DNA of 64,000 bases from Phoronis australis. Lineage: Eukaryota; Phoronida; Phoronidae. The notes below the pieces were generated by a model. That model made no database searches, was not told where the DNA came from, and saw nothing but the letters and a program-made list of their open reading frames with translations. The DNA is taken from positions 1 through 64,000 of the forward strand of contig NMRA01000053.1 in the NCBI GenBank assembly GCA_002633005.1. Direction: 5' to 3'. Of the stretch, positions 1-11,599 are shown in pieces. Position numbers and translations under genes: made by a program. How positions within the stretch are numbered: position 1 is the stretch's first letter; the number at the start of each line of letters is the position of its first letter.

Positions 1-772
1 CCCCCCCCCCCTCTGAAATTATTCCTAATATAAAAAATGACTCTTTTCAGTTAGGTTCTTGTTTTTTCCTTGAAGTATCTAACCGTACTAAGAATATTTT
101 TGGAAGTATATTTTTTATATCTTATACGAATTTATCAATCTTTGTGAGATAGAGGATCCTTTGTACCAAACTTTGTGGTATAACCCCAAAATTTGTATAG
201 ACAGTAATCCAATTTTTTGGAACGAGTGGTTTCAAAAGGGTATACGGTACGTATACGATTTAATTGACCCTGATAAGGGGTATATTTATGATTATCATAC
301 CTTTTGTACACGTTTTCAATTTGTCCTTGTATTACTCATTTTTATGGAATTCGAAGTTCAATACTTCGTTCTTGGAATCATCTAAGAGACAAGAGTACTA
401 TAGTCACTCCACTTTTTCCAGAACGTATTTTTCGAATCTCCTCGGAAAATAAAGGGACTGGGAAAATCTATGAAGTATTCATTTCTAAATTATATGTAAA
501 ACCTGTCGCAGAATTGAAGTGGGAGAGAGAAATTAACTTATGCGATGATACTCAATCTTGGAAAAAAATTCATTCTGTAATTTATCATTGTACTTCTGAT
601 GTCAGACTCAGATGGNTTCCATTTATATAGACAAAGATTACAAAAGACTAAGCCCAATTTTCAGTCATTTTTACGTGAGGTATGTGATTACTGCAACCTG
701 GAAAAAATTATTTACAATGATAAATTGGATCTTGAGAGATTCCAGGCAAGGTGGTCTTTTTTGCCTAACTAG
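1..772 (+). mobile_element. Degenerate L1/Tx1-like LINE, C-terminal remnant
   Basis: The + strand encodes the region after the reverse transcriptase of an L1/Tx1-type non-LTR retrotransposon. Recognisable pieces are LWYNPKI (about 173), FWNEWFQKGI (about 218) and then, in another frame, LKWEREINL and DVRLRW (about 514-615). These follow the usual order of the family, where a 'LWYN..I' block precedes a 'W...GI..V.DL' block and ends with 'D..LRW'. A frame change lies near 320 and a single N sits at 616. Downstream of the N the frame stays open to a stop at 770-772. No endonuclease or RT core is inside the window. It is a dead copy, recognised by motif only. Confidence 0.7.
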
Positions 773-1662
773 CTTTTATAGGGTCCGATAATGTTCGTAA
801 TTTGTTTGTTGTACACTAAACTAGATGTCATATTGTCGCACAACTATGTACTGGTTGGTTGAGTTAATAAATGTCCCTGAAAATAAAACCCTTACTGAAA
901 ACGTAGATCTGCCGCTGCTTCGCCAACGTGGCCCAGCCCAAGGAATTTCTTTGCCTACATGGTCCAGCCCATGGTATTACTACGCTTACGTGGCCCCTGG
1001 ACTATGTGATCACAATCAAAAATAACACCAAACGATATCACAAAGGAAGCTCAAAGGAAATCGGAAAGCAGACAGAAAATGTTGGCAACTAACTGCTTCC
1101 CACACTTCCAGTCGCCACGACTTTTGACTACCACACTAGTCGTCATAAATTTCACAACTCCCCCTTCATATATCACTCTCTGATCACATCTAAATTTTTA
1201 ACCCCAATACCGCTTCCTACGGTCGTACACAACACTGTTTCCTAAACCATGGACAGACTGTCGAAGTTTGTCACTTACGAGTGGTGACGTTTACTGAGCA
1301 CCTTGGATTAAGTATGGATGTCCGATGTTATCCTTGGAACTATTTTAATTCATGCAAATTTGCAAGGGCATAACTAAGTAGCACTTTGCCCCAAAGACCT
1401 GAAGCTACACACTTGATTCCGAACTGCGTGCGTTTGCTCGGTTCATGCATTTAGCATACAATAGTTTAAATTCTGTTTACAATCCTGATTATGTTATATA
1501 CCTTAAATAACGTGATAACATGGTTTGATAGTATTACAGTAATAGTTAAAGGGACTTCGACATTTTGTACGGCCGAGAAAAGCAAAATCTGAGGATCACT
1601 GTTGAATGAGATGGACTTTTTGAAGTTCATAGATTTGAAAAACAGAAATAAAACAAATGAAG
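773..1662. other. Intergenic, no gene seen
   Basis: AT-rich sequence after the LINE remnant. The frame at 825-1025 has no family features. Nothing else could be supported. Confidence 0.4.
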
Positions 1663-1815
1663 CAGTGGCGGATTTAGAGGGGGCGATGCCCCCCCCCCCT
1701 AAAATTCTCCCAGATTCCATTTGGCAGTTCGATGGTGCGAATGTCTGACTGGCAAAATCCTGGCTGCTGATACTCTGTCCTGGCCCCCCAACTCAAAATC
1801 CTGGATCCGCCCCTG
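1663..1815. mobile_element. Short hAT-like MITE
   Basis: The element begins CAGTGGCGGATTTAG and ends CCTGGATCCGCCCCTG, so its ends are inverted repeats of the CAGNGGCGGATYYAGG type seen in many hAT-like nonautonomous elements. It is 153 bp with a C-run inside and no coding capacity. The related copy at 12399-12694 shares both ends and the inner words 'CTAAAATTCT' and 'CCATTTGG'. No clear 8-bp target duplication remains here. Assignment to hAT is by terminal motif, not by a transposase. Confidence 0.6.
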
Positions 1816-3238
1816 TAAAATCCCTTATCTTATTGTGATGTTATTACATATTTTCGCCGTTGCCTAACAGACATCCTCTGGAGGCAAGACTGGTGTTTTC
1901 ACCATTTGAAAACACTCAAAATACCTTGCTACTTTTAAAGTGTTACGAGCCGCCATTTTCGAGTACGACATGAGGCTTGGGATTGACAACTTAGACCACA
2001 TTGAAATTCTGGAAGATGCTGCTGCGGCAAATTAATTAGCCTTTGGCCGGGTTTGTTATTAGGTATCCTGCATGACGTACCAGCGTGAACGACGAAAAAG
2101 TGCAGTTACCAACAGAACACTTAACATTTATAGATAGTAACTTGAAAAAAAGATAATTTAATTTGAAATCGTCATTCAGAAAATGAGAAAGTAGTCACAA
2201 CTTATCGAAAATGCGAAATCATTCAAGCTCATGAACCCAGGGAACTCAGCCAAACTTGGACTAATATTTAGCTAATGAATTCATTATTTCTACAGAAAAG
2301 TATGGTACTGGTTACTTTAAACATTTTATAAAGGCGAAACCCGAAGCGACACAGAGTACTCTCATCAAAGAAAGACTCGTCGAAATGATCGCTGCAAACC
2401 AAACATGTCGTCTCCTGAATGATTCTGCAATTAACAACAGTTTTGGCCAATTAGGACACTGCTGAAATCATAAAATATTGAATGAGTGTGCGACTTCACA
2501 ACACACAAGCCCTTGAATAGTGTCTAGCTCACTTCGATCTGTGTCGGCGCCATCATGCCGATGAATTCGCTGGATACTGCACGCTTTCTCGTCCACTTGC
2601 GTGCAAATTCTGTTAGCGTAAGACGTTGCCTAAAATTGGCATAGTTCAAGTCAGGCGCCAATAACTAATCTTATGTTCTCACATTCACGTTTAAGTGGAG
2701 TTTGCTACACAAAATTGTATTATAATATAGATATTGTATCAAATCACCTGCAATTAAAACAATGACCGGGATGTGGTAAATATTTGCGCCTAGTTCATAA
2801 GAAGGTAGGCATCTACGGTGGAACACTGTTTTCCCCGAGTTTTCGATTCTCATCATTGTTTAATTTATGACGTAAAATATAAACACTTTTCACTAAGGAT
2901 TACGATCAGAAACTATACGGCAGTGATTTAAATTTATCTTAGCTTTTTTATACATAAAACTAACCGTAGGCTTCATGTTCCGTCTTATTTTACAACGAGG
3001 ATTGCCAAACTGAATAAGTGCTACCCAACAAAATCGATCGCTAACGGAAACATACGACAATGCCCGAATACGAACGGCGCTTGACCTTTGAAGGTCAAAG
3101 ATTACCATATGAATAGTCCTTGGTTACGAGGACGCTCAGGTTACCGGTGTGTATGTGTGTGTATTGGGTACAGCAAGCTGGTAACAAAAGGGACAGCAGA
3201 CAGAACCGTGACAGATGAACTAAGATAGGAAGACAAAC
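1816..3238. other. Upstream flank of SPMIP4
   Basis: No coding exon was recognised. A short GT-rich stretch lies near 3150-3165. The promoter and 5' UTR of SPMIP4 should lie in the last few hundred bases, but no TATA box or start site could be assigned. Confidence 0.35.
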
Positions 3239-6200
3239 ATGACGTCTATAGCATTTTTCCCACCACAACCAAAACAGACCTTAGTTCCACCCGAATGGGG
3301 GACAGGTAGATTTAGTAGCGAACGCAAGGGGAGTGATTTATGGACACCCAAGCCGGCGACGTGGTTTCAAACGTAAGTAACCTAACAACCAGGATTATTA
3401 CACTGCGATAAATAATTTTGGTATTTGTGTTAGATAAGCATCTGTTACTGTTCCATCTTGTACTGAATTAGGAAACTTAGACAATGAGGGACTACATTCA
3501 GTATCTTGACTATTCGCAATAGACTTCCACCAAGAAAAAGTCCCTTGGCATCAGTTTGTGGAAACCAAGTTCAAAAACAGCTTTATGAGCTCTCGTTCGG
3601 GCTCCTTTTGTATATCTGATGTATGTGGAAAATGGGAGACAAACTCAATTTTTCTGTTTTTCAGTTTGGCATAAAATATCATAATGATTCATTTAGTAAT
3701 GAACCGTTTCATTCTGAAACTTACTATGTCCTTGCCATTACCTCGAATATAACACAACCACGTGCAAGGAGTGCAAGAAATGATAAAAGATGTGTGCTTC
3801 ACAGGCTCTCTTAACAGCCGTTTTATGTGATATTATAATCATTATTATAGTATATAACGTCGAGCAGCTGATAAAATTGCCTGTGGTCTGCTCCCAGTCG
3901 AGTGAATTAAGTCAATACCTTTCACCGATAACACGTCCACAGTAACAGCTTAGATTTTCACACAAAGGAGTCACATAGCCGAGACGAATACATCCAAAGG
4001 ATAAGTCGTAACACAAACTTTAAACATAATGAACATAAAGGATTTGTGTTCATCTTTTAGCGGAGCCCAGGATGAACAGAAGTTAGAAGACACGTTATTA
4101 ACCAATTTGTAGTCTCTCGTTGTGATCACAAGATCATAACTCCGACTTGCGATCAATTTCAACAGGCATTGTGACATTATCAAGTTAAAACATGACCCTA
4201 TGATAGACTAATAACACGAATTATTCTAGTCGACTCTAACTCTAACCCTATTCTTGACCCAAACGTAGCAACATAGTAGGCTTACTGCTGGCCCAAATAG
4301 TGTAAGCTGGTTCTTGGACAATCCCCTTTCTAGTAATAGCAGTGACTGGGTGCCGGATCAGATAAATGATGAGTACGTTTAAGTAGCTGTATACATTTTT
4401 TATTGTAATTACAAGTGAAAGAAAGTACATTTTCATAAATGGACATTTCTCTATATACTCAAGTTCTGCGCCTGCACCTATATTCCCCCGGCCATTAGGT
4501 AGCGCGGTCATTTTCACCTTTCGCTGACGTATAAATAGTAGCCATTATGAAAATACAAAGGACGCGACCTAAATTTCCATCATTACAAATAATTCATACC
4601 TAAATACACCCATAGAAACGCAACTTGAACGCTCCAGCAAACCCTTGACAGCTGACGTTATCGTGAAAATTATCATTCGATTTGTTTGCCCATAGACCGC
4701 GTTCGGCTTCTTTTTATCACAATTTACCCGCAAGCCCACTTTTATTAAGTGTACAATCCAGTCTTACTAGGATAAGCTGTCAAGTGATTTGATAGCATTG
4801 TGGATAGAAGATAGGATGAATTAAGAGGAGTCTTGGATCTTGTTGCCAAGGCGTTCACGTGCTCATCATTCTTAGTCAAAGAATCCTGCAATGAAATGTG
4901 TCTAGATGCAGAGAAAATATTTCGATTCCGAATTATCAGGCTCTGAATCCAAAACTTCATTGGTTTCATTCTAGGATTCAGAATTGATAAACGATTTAAT
5001 TCTTATTGGTTCTTGGCTTAATGTTTGAAACGGAAATTAAAACTGGTGCCTTTGCGAAGGTGGTCATGTTACCGCTGTTGAATTCTGGATTACATTTTCA
5101 CAATGACTACATTGTTCACCGCTGGTAGTGTTTCAATGATTAATGTAAATAATTACCAATGATTTCTAACTACAATCCATAGTGTCTGAAGTGTTTAGAA
5201 TACAAAACACTGTCAATCGATCGTTTTTCAGCGGCAAGCCAGTAGAACAATATTACGATTTGACCCAGTTGAAAAGAAGCAACGTCCGATGGAACGACCA
5301 ACTTCTATCCAAGCCACAAGAGGGCGATATGACGTAAGTGCATCCAGTTGGAAAGCAGAGTACGTAATGGAGTTTTGCGTTTCGTTCGTTAAAATTGTAT
5401 TTATGGTAGAACGTGCTTACAATTTGACTGTTACATAGCGTCAGGCTATGACCACTATAGTAAGTACTTCAAAAATAACAAAATGTTGGTAGTCAGAAAC
5501 TATTCTATGAAAATATTCAAGATAAAACAACAACAAAGCAACTGAAAGCAGCATCTAATGTTTACTAAAATTACATTTTTCGAGGGCATTTGAAAATTCA
5601 CGATCCCGTATATAACGACATACCCGTATTTCGAATATCAAATCGTACTCACAAATAAAGATGATTTAGCCAAAAGCAACAAGTTGCTCGTTACAGTGGG
5701 TGAAACTCACGAACAACTTTGTGAGCTTGGTCTCAGCTAAAAATGAAAAAAAAATCTTCAAAAACTTTAAAATCAGTTCTCATCTGTCTGAGTAAAGAAA
5801 TTAGAAACCATTGTTATGCAGGTGGTTAGATTTTTAACGGAAACGTGGATTTAATGAACTTTTAACAAACCATAGCATTTATTTGGAGGGTTCAATATGA
5901 TCATGAATTCAAGACTGAGGTCAAAACTGAACTTTTAGCTGAAACACTTTTATTTCTTCATGTGACTTCATTATCTATGCAATATTGGCGCTTTATTGCC
6001 CGACGCCTCTGTAACAGGGGAGACAATTTGAACGAGTGAAAGCACGAAGGGTGCAATTACTATTGAATTTTGACGTAAAAACACAAAACAACAAAATACA
6101 ATACAGATGTAAAGCAATCGAAAGGAAAAAATAAAAAATAAGTTTTCTGTTGGTTTGTATTGGCGATTCTAGTCCTCTTGAGGCACAAAATGTTTAATTT

Positions 6201-9200
6201 TTAATTACTCCTTGTTTGAAATTTCTAGGAAGCTGATCATTAATAAACCATTTCCCGCGGAGCATCCGTTCAGTTCCCATACTTCTCGACATGCAGTGTT
6301 CCCGAGTTTCTCAGAAAGTCCCGAAGATCCAAAAAGAGGTGTGGAAGCTAGGCGTGAAAAGCCGATCAACGCTGAATGCCCAGCGAGCGCTTACGATGTC
6401 AAAATTGTGTCAAAAACGAAAGGATTCGGTTTACGTGAGGAAATTCAATCCCTGCCCCACCAGGGACAGAAGAAGGGCTTGCACTGGAAGGGAGAGGACT
6501 TCTCTCAGGTATGAGGTCGTTAAGTTTCCTCGGTCGCCAAAAGCAACAAGTTTGACTGATGATAAGATGATTAGACGTACTTATATAACTGTTAAAATTA
6601 AGCTTGAGCAGATATAATGTATCAAAATAACTTGTGCAAAATACACATTTTTTATGAAGATAAGAATGTGTAACATTGCAAATTCTTAAGCATTTAAAAG
6701 TTGCTACAAAGCTATGAAAATATAGCTGCTGAATCGTTTCGACACAAATGCAAATGAAACACCATTATATTTCTTTTCCCATTACCATTACAGCTTGTTA
6801 AGAGCCACGGTGGTAAAAAAGAATACTATCCAACTCCTATAAAAACGGTAGTGCCAAATCTTGAGACCCGTCACGCCGGACAAGGACCAGTCACTGAAAA
6901 GACCGCCAACGCGCTACGAAACGTTGAGAAAGACCAATGGCAGACGACATATGATTTGTCTCATACAGGTTTAGGGCCTAGCAATCCCAAGAAGTTAGAC
7001 AATTATGGCGATAAATCATACACCAAAGCATCAACGGGAGTTGACGATGACGTTTTGGTAAGTCATCGCTAGTTACTCTTCTGTAAATCTGATAGAAATA
7101 TAAGTTCGTGCAGTTTGAGATTAGGTGCTGTGAAAGATTCTGACTTTCCGTGCAACTGCCTTTCCAATGAAAACATCAATTTGGTTTCAGACAAACTGTT
7201 CTGGATCAATTTTCTTTGCTAAAGTTTCTATGGCCCTTGCTGTTTCCATAATGAGTTGATCTTCAAACCGACGAAATGTTGAAACCATTTTTTGGGGAGT
7301 TGACTCAATGTAGCACATGGAGTTACAAAATAATAACCCATCTCTTATAATTTTCAGTATCCGCGATCGATAAACACCTTTGATCCACCTCGGCCTCATC
7401 AAGGACGTATTGCAAGAGAAATTACGCCAAAAGTTCCCGAACAGGACGCATTCAAAAGACCTGCAAACACGGCATACAGGAGGTATGTAGGCTAACAACT
7501 TAAATCACGTCAAATGATCACATGACAGATTCTTGAGAACTTATATTTCAGATTAAACACTTAAACTTTAAAATTTAAATTTACTCTTCAATGTACAAAA
7601 AAAATTACTAATGATCTTGAAAGAGTCAATTAACGTGTTTTCTAACATAAACCAAAGACTGATAGACCCTGGTCCCTACAGCAACAGTTTGCGCCTCTCT
7701 GACCAAGTAAATCGTTCAAGTTAAAGATGTTTCACGAACACTGTTATGGTATTCGCGTTGTCCTGAACTAGAGCCGTATTACTTTGACTTATTTCGTAAG
7801 TCCAACTAAAATAATGCCAAGTCAACATCAGATTTTGTTTTTGCTTTTCAGGAAACTTACACTTGATGAGCGCGAAGAACATCGTCTGCTGAATGGAACT
7901 GAGTACAAGAGCTTTCCAGAGGTTGATCGCAGACCACACGACACACAGTGGAATGCATTGAACACAAACGCTCATCCTGGAAACCATCTTCAGTCACTAG
8001 AGGTCACTAAATCTCTTTTTCCTGCTGATGTGGTTCCTTACCAGAACGCAACTCCACCTACCGAAGACGAGAAGCAGAAGCAGGCAAAGTTGTTGGCAGA
8101 GGAGCGACAAAAACATCATGACAAACACCAGCAAATTGAAACTGAAAACAGATGGAAAGTCTTGGAATCGCATAAGCCTCATCACGACATAACAGCTCTG
8201 CAGAAGAAATACGAATCGTTGAACAATGCAGAAGACAAACCGTCGACGTTTTACAAGCACGAGGGGAAGTTTCAGGCCGAGAGGGCTGGACTTTATCAAA
8301 CCAGTTATAACCCCTACAGTCTGGCTCAACAGATGAACAGAGAGCAGGAGAGCGCCTATCGAACCATGGATACCAGTATGTCACATCAAGACGCGTTACA
8401 CAGGCCCACTGAGCTAAACTGGGAGATGGATGAAGCTCTTCTGCATTCCAAAACAGAAACATTAAGGCCAACGTATACATTCTCTGACCGACCTCCAGCA
8501 AACGATATTTTAGAACCTTTCCAATTTGACACTGAAATGCAGCGACGCCACCTCCAACCAGTCGCGTCCAATGCAGGCATAAAGAATCAAGAGGGAGAGT
8601 TAGTTCTCACGGAAAGTACCATGGGCGCTAGTTACAACACGCCACGCTTCTTACAAGAAAATGACATCACTTTCTACGCGCGAAACGAGCCGAACGAACT
8701 TATGTCTCACAAAAATAAAAATTTGAAAAAGGTGCGTACACTCTCCAGAGGCAAGACAGTACAATTTAACGACAATGTCACTGTAGCCACTATGTCGGAG
8801 GGTACAACACCATCAAAAGTTGGAAGATCTCATATCTCTAGTCCGAAACGTGAGCTTTTTGAACAGCCCGCTTCCGACCCAATTCTTCCACACACCAAAT
8901 TACCAGACAGTCCTCTCAAGCAGGAACTGTCTTCGTCCAATGTTAACGTCAACACAACGCAGTATGTCAGTACGCATGCTCAGTATGTTCCTGACAAAGA
9001 CCTCAAAAACACCACATATGAGCCCAGTTTTAACCAGCCTTTAGGATTAACTCGAAGTAATACTGAGCCTAACCTGTCGATGTCCAATAAGTTTGACACT
9101 TCACAGTTACGAGCGAGCACGCCAACCAGTAGCCAATTTTTCGGGAAACAGCCGACGATTTATAGAAGCGAGTTCAGCAACAAGACGTCGAACGTCGTAC

Positions 9201-9511
9201 CAACTGGAATGAAAACGGGAAGCATGATGTTCCAAACTTCGTACCACACGCAGTTCCCTGGGTCCACGTTAGATCTGAGTTACAAGAAAGACGAGAAATT
9301 TAACTGGGAACCAGGCTGTGGCGTACCGCGGCCACAGACGAGTCTTACCAAAATTCAAGACAATTTTACTAAATCCGACGCCCGCAGGCGCTTTCACGTA
9401 CAGTTTCCGGAGACAAATCCCGATCTAAGACAAAACATTGTCTTTGGCAAAAAGCATTCATTTGGTGGAATGAATGCACAAATATTGAGAGGGACTCCGG
9501 TGGTAGATTGA
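3239..9511 (+). CDS. SPMIP4: Sperm microtubule inner protein 4 (C7orf31 homologue)
   Basis: Six exons join in frame: 3239-3372, 5232-5333, 6229-6508, 6794-7057, 7358-7482 and 7852-9511, all with GT..AG introns, giving 854 codons plus TGA. The family is a sperm axonemal doublet protein bound inside microtubules. Conserved blocks in order are PVEQYYDLTQ (exon 2), EHPFSSHTSRHAVFPSF (exon 3), YDLSHTGLGP (exon 4), PPRPHQGRIAREI (exon 5) and PRPQTSLTKIQDNFTKS near the C-terminus, matching human C7orf31 in order. The human protein is about 590 residues; the extra length lies in exon 6, which is polar and low in complexity. The start is the first ATG of exon 1. Exon boundaries were read by hand, and the family call rests on several separate matches. 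Confidence 0.93.
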
Positions 9512-9948
9512 CGCCCGTGAAGCTAACATTAGAAGTATTTTGCTCAAAAATCGTCTACTAATCTGTGCACTCCCGTTGAGTTCTGATTGTGAATTTTGAA
9601 CAGAGAATTATTCTGACAAGGTTTCCATCGAATCGTTGAGGTTATGGTAATGTGAACCTATAGCAAGGTTTAGGAACACTGTCGAGAAAATCGTAGTGAC
9701 ACATATGCACGTACCATTTTTTTGTAGATTCTGTAATTATTTGATTTGATTTAACGCATAATTGACACGTCTTTTGTGCTCGCACTTTTTAGGCGTTTGA
9801 TGGTGCACCGTGTTGAGTTGTGAGTTCACGGCTTGTTTGCTCAAGTGAAGAAACTATCGTGCCTGTACGGAAAATATTATTGCCAAAAGTTACTGTATGT
9901 AAACATTAAATGAAGAGTGTTTCTTCGCGTATCATTGCTCATATGTAT

Positions 9949-9954
9949 AATAAA
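9949..9954 (+). terminator. Candidate polyadenylation signal of SPMIP4
   Basis: AATAAA lies about 440 bp after the SPMIP4 stop codon and is the first consensus hexamer on this strand in that interval. This implies a 3' UTR of roughly 450-470 bp. Confidence 0.55.
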
Positions 9955-9969
9955 GTAATAACTGTATTA

Positions 9970-10755
9970 TTCTATATATTGCTACGCATGTCTGTTTCAG
10001 GAATATTTTGGATATTCAATCAGGCACTCTGATATTAATTTGACAGCAAACAAATGAATTGAGATAAACCATAAGATAAAAAGGGTTTTCCTTTTCGTGG
10101 ATCTACAAAGGTTATGTAGGACCCTAGCAAAGCGACTGCCAACTTCGGAACATCACATCTCAGAAATGGCTGAGATACCAGACTTTATGCAATTTTCTTC
10201 AAAAATCTCTGTAATAGATTTTTTTAAAAAGTTCCACTTCTGTATGAGGAGCCACCAAATAATAGGACTTTCATGAAAAACCCAAATTGCGTAAAAGGAA
10301 AACGAAACATTTTAAGGACCTGTAACAGCGTTTTTTACTTAGTATCTTGAGCATTTATATCAAACAAACTTTAGTCATGTACTTGATGCCGTTGTTTTAC
10401 TATCAATGAACCTTTCTTTCTTTGCAAAAATTTACTAAACAGGCTTTCTTCTTTCACAAAAAATACTATTACACAAATGAAATGTATAGTTTTAGAGATA
10501 CACAGTCTTGTGAATAATGTCCTACACAGCCTTAAACCTACGGCGGATACTTCCAAGCACAATATTTCGTCCTCCCCAATCTCCAAGGTATACCGGTACA
10601 TATACTTCTAGTTATTCCCATGTGAACCAGTGTTTTCGGTCGGTGGTAGCAGTACAAGGAAAACTTGACTAACAAAGCACGCGCTGAGACATGCATAGTC
10701 CGACTAATAAATTAATGAACTCGAAATGTATACTTTTCTTAGAGGGACATTATCG
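9970..10755. other. Intergenic, no gene seen
   Basis: AT-rich. A stretch near 10110-10340 has the look of an old interspersed repeat, but no ends could be defined. The minus frame at 10371-10601 lacks any recognisable feature. Confidence 0.35.
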
Positions 10756-10759
10756 TCGA

Positions 10760-10856
10760 GAAAAGCGATCAACTGAGATCAGCCTGAGTGCGGAATAGAA
10801 CCAAGAACCCTCTCGGTCACAGTCAAGCGCTCTGCTGGTAGCAGAGTATGCTAAAC
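10760..10856 (-). mobile_element. tRNA-derived SINE head or tRNA pseudogene
   Basis: Read on the minus strand, this holds CAGAGCGCTTGACTGTGACC followed by GGTTCTATTCC, which matches the D arm, anticodon arm and B box of a tRNA in the correct order and spacing. The acceptor stem does not close, so it is not a working tRNA. It is best read as the pol III head of a SINE or as a tRNA fossil. Confidence 0.5.
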
Positions 10857-11153
10857 ACTCAGTTAGAACTGGCCAATGACTGGCAGACAAGGACAAGAAC
10901 AGATTTGTAAGAAAATCGCCAAAAAGCAATGGATTTTGTTTCTTAGTTCAGATCAAGGCTAATAACTTAAAAAAAACTGCATCATCCAACACTTAGCCCA
11001 AAAATTATTTTTCATGAAAAACTGAAAATGTCTCTTTAAAATAACCCACAAGCACGGACATAATGCTTTGTGTTCCACACATAAACCACATTAAGAAGCC
11101 CTGCAGACCCTTTAAACATGTCCCATGGGCCAGGAAACCAAACACAACGATAC

Positions 11154-11159
11154 TTTATT
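11154..11159 (-). terminator. Candidate polyadenylation signal (minus strand)
   Basis: AATAAA on the minus strand, about 440 bp beyond the proposed stop of the small minus-strand gene at 11600-15815. It would close that gene's 3' UTR. Confidence 0.4.
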
Positions 11160-11599
11160 AAACAATAACATGTATTTTCTATTGACCAATTCCAAACAGA
11201 TTTTCAAGAGGCAGATAAATATGAAGTGTAAAACAATGAGTTAATTTATGTTGAAACACAAGATTAATGCAACATGGAAACTATGAGGCTTTCTTGACAT
11301 TCCAAAACCTTTACCATAGGTTAACTATTTGTACTATACACAATATCCCCAGCCAACAGGTTATGAAGAAACAACACACAAGACAAATGTCAAACAGAAA
11401 ATAGTAAATGACAGATGATTTAGATGCATTACATAATTATAACGGTCAAAATTTCCAACTTTCGCAGATGTGATTCTATTCTTAACATTTTGGCTCGTAG
11501 TTTGCACCAGTCAACAATACAACAAAACAAGTTCACAAAAACGTCCAACTTTAAATGGCTCCCTTGTCCAACTCCTTTCACCACTGGCTGTTGTAGTCA

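Noticed and set aside
7997-8580. Long minus-strand frames of 64-147 codons
   Set aside because: They are antisense to SPMIP4 exon 6, whose + strand frame is conserved. They have no own motifs.
10760-10856. Intact tRNA gene
   Set aside because: The B box and anticodon-arm words are present, but the acceptor stem does not pair. Kept only as a SINE or tRNA fossil.
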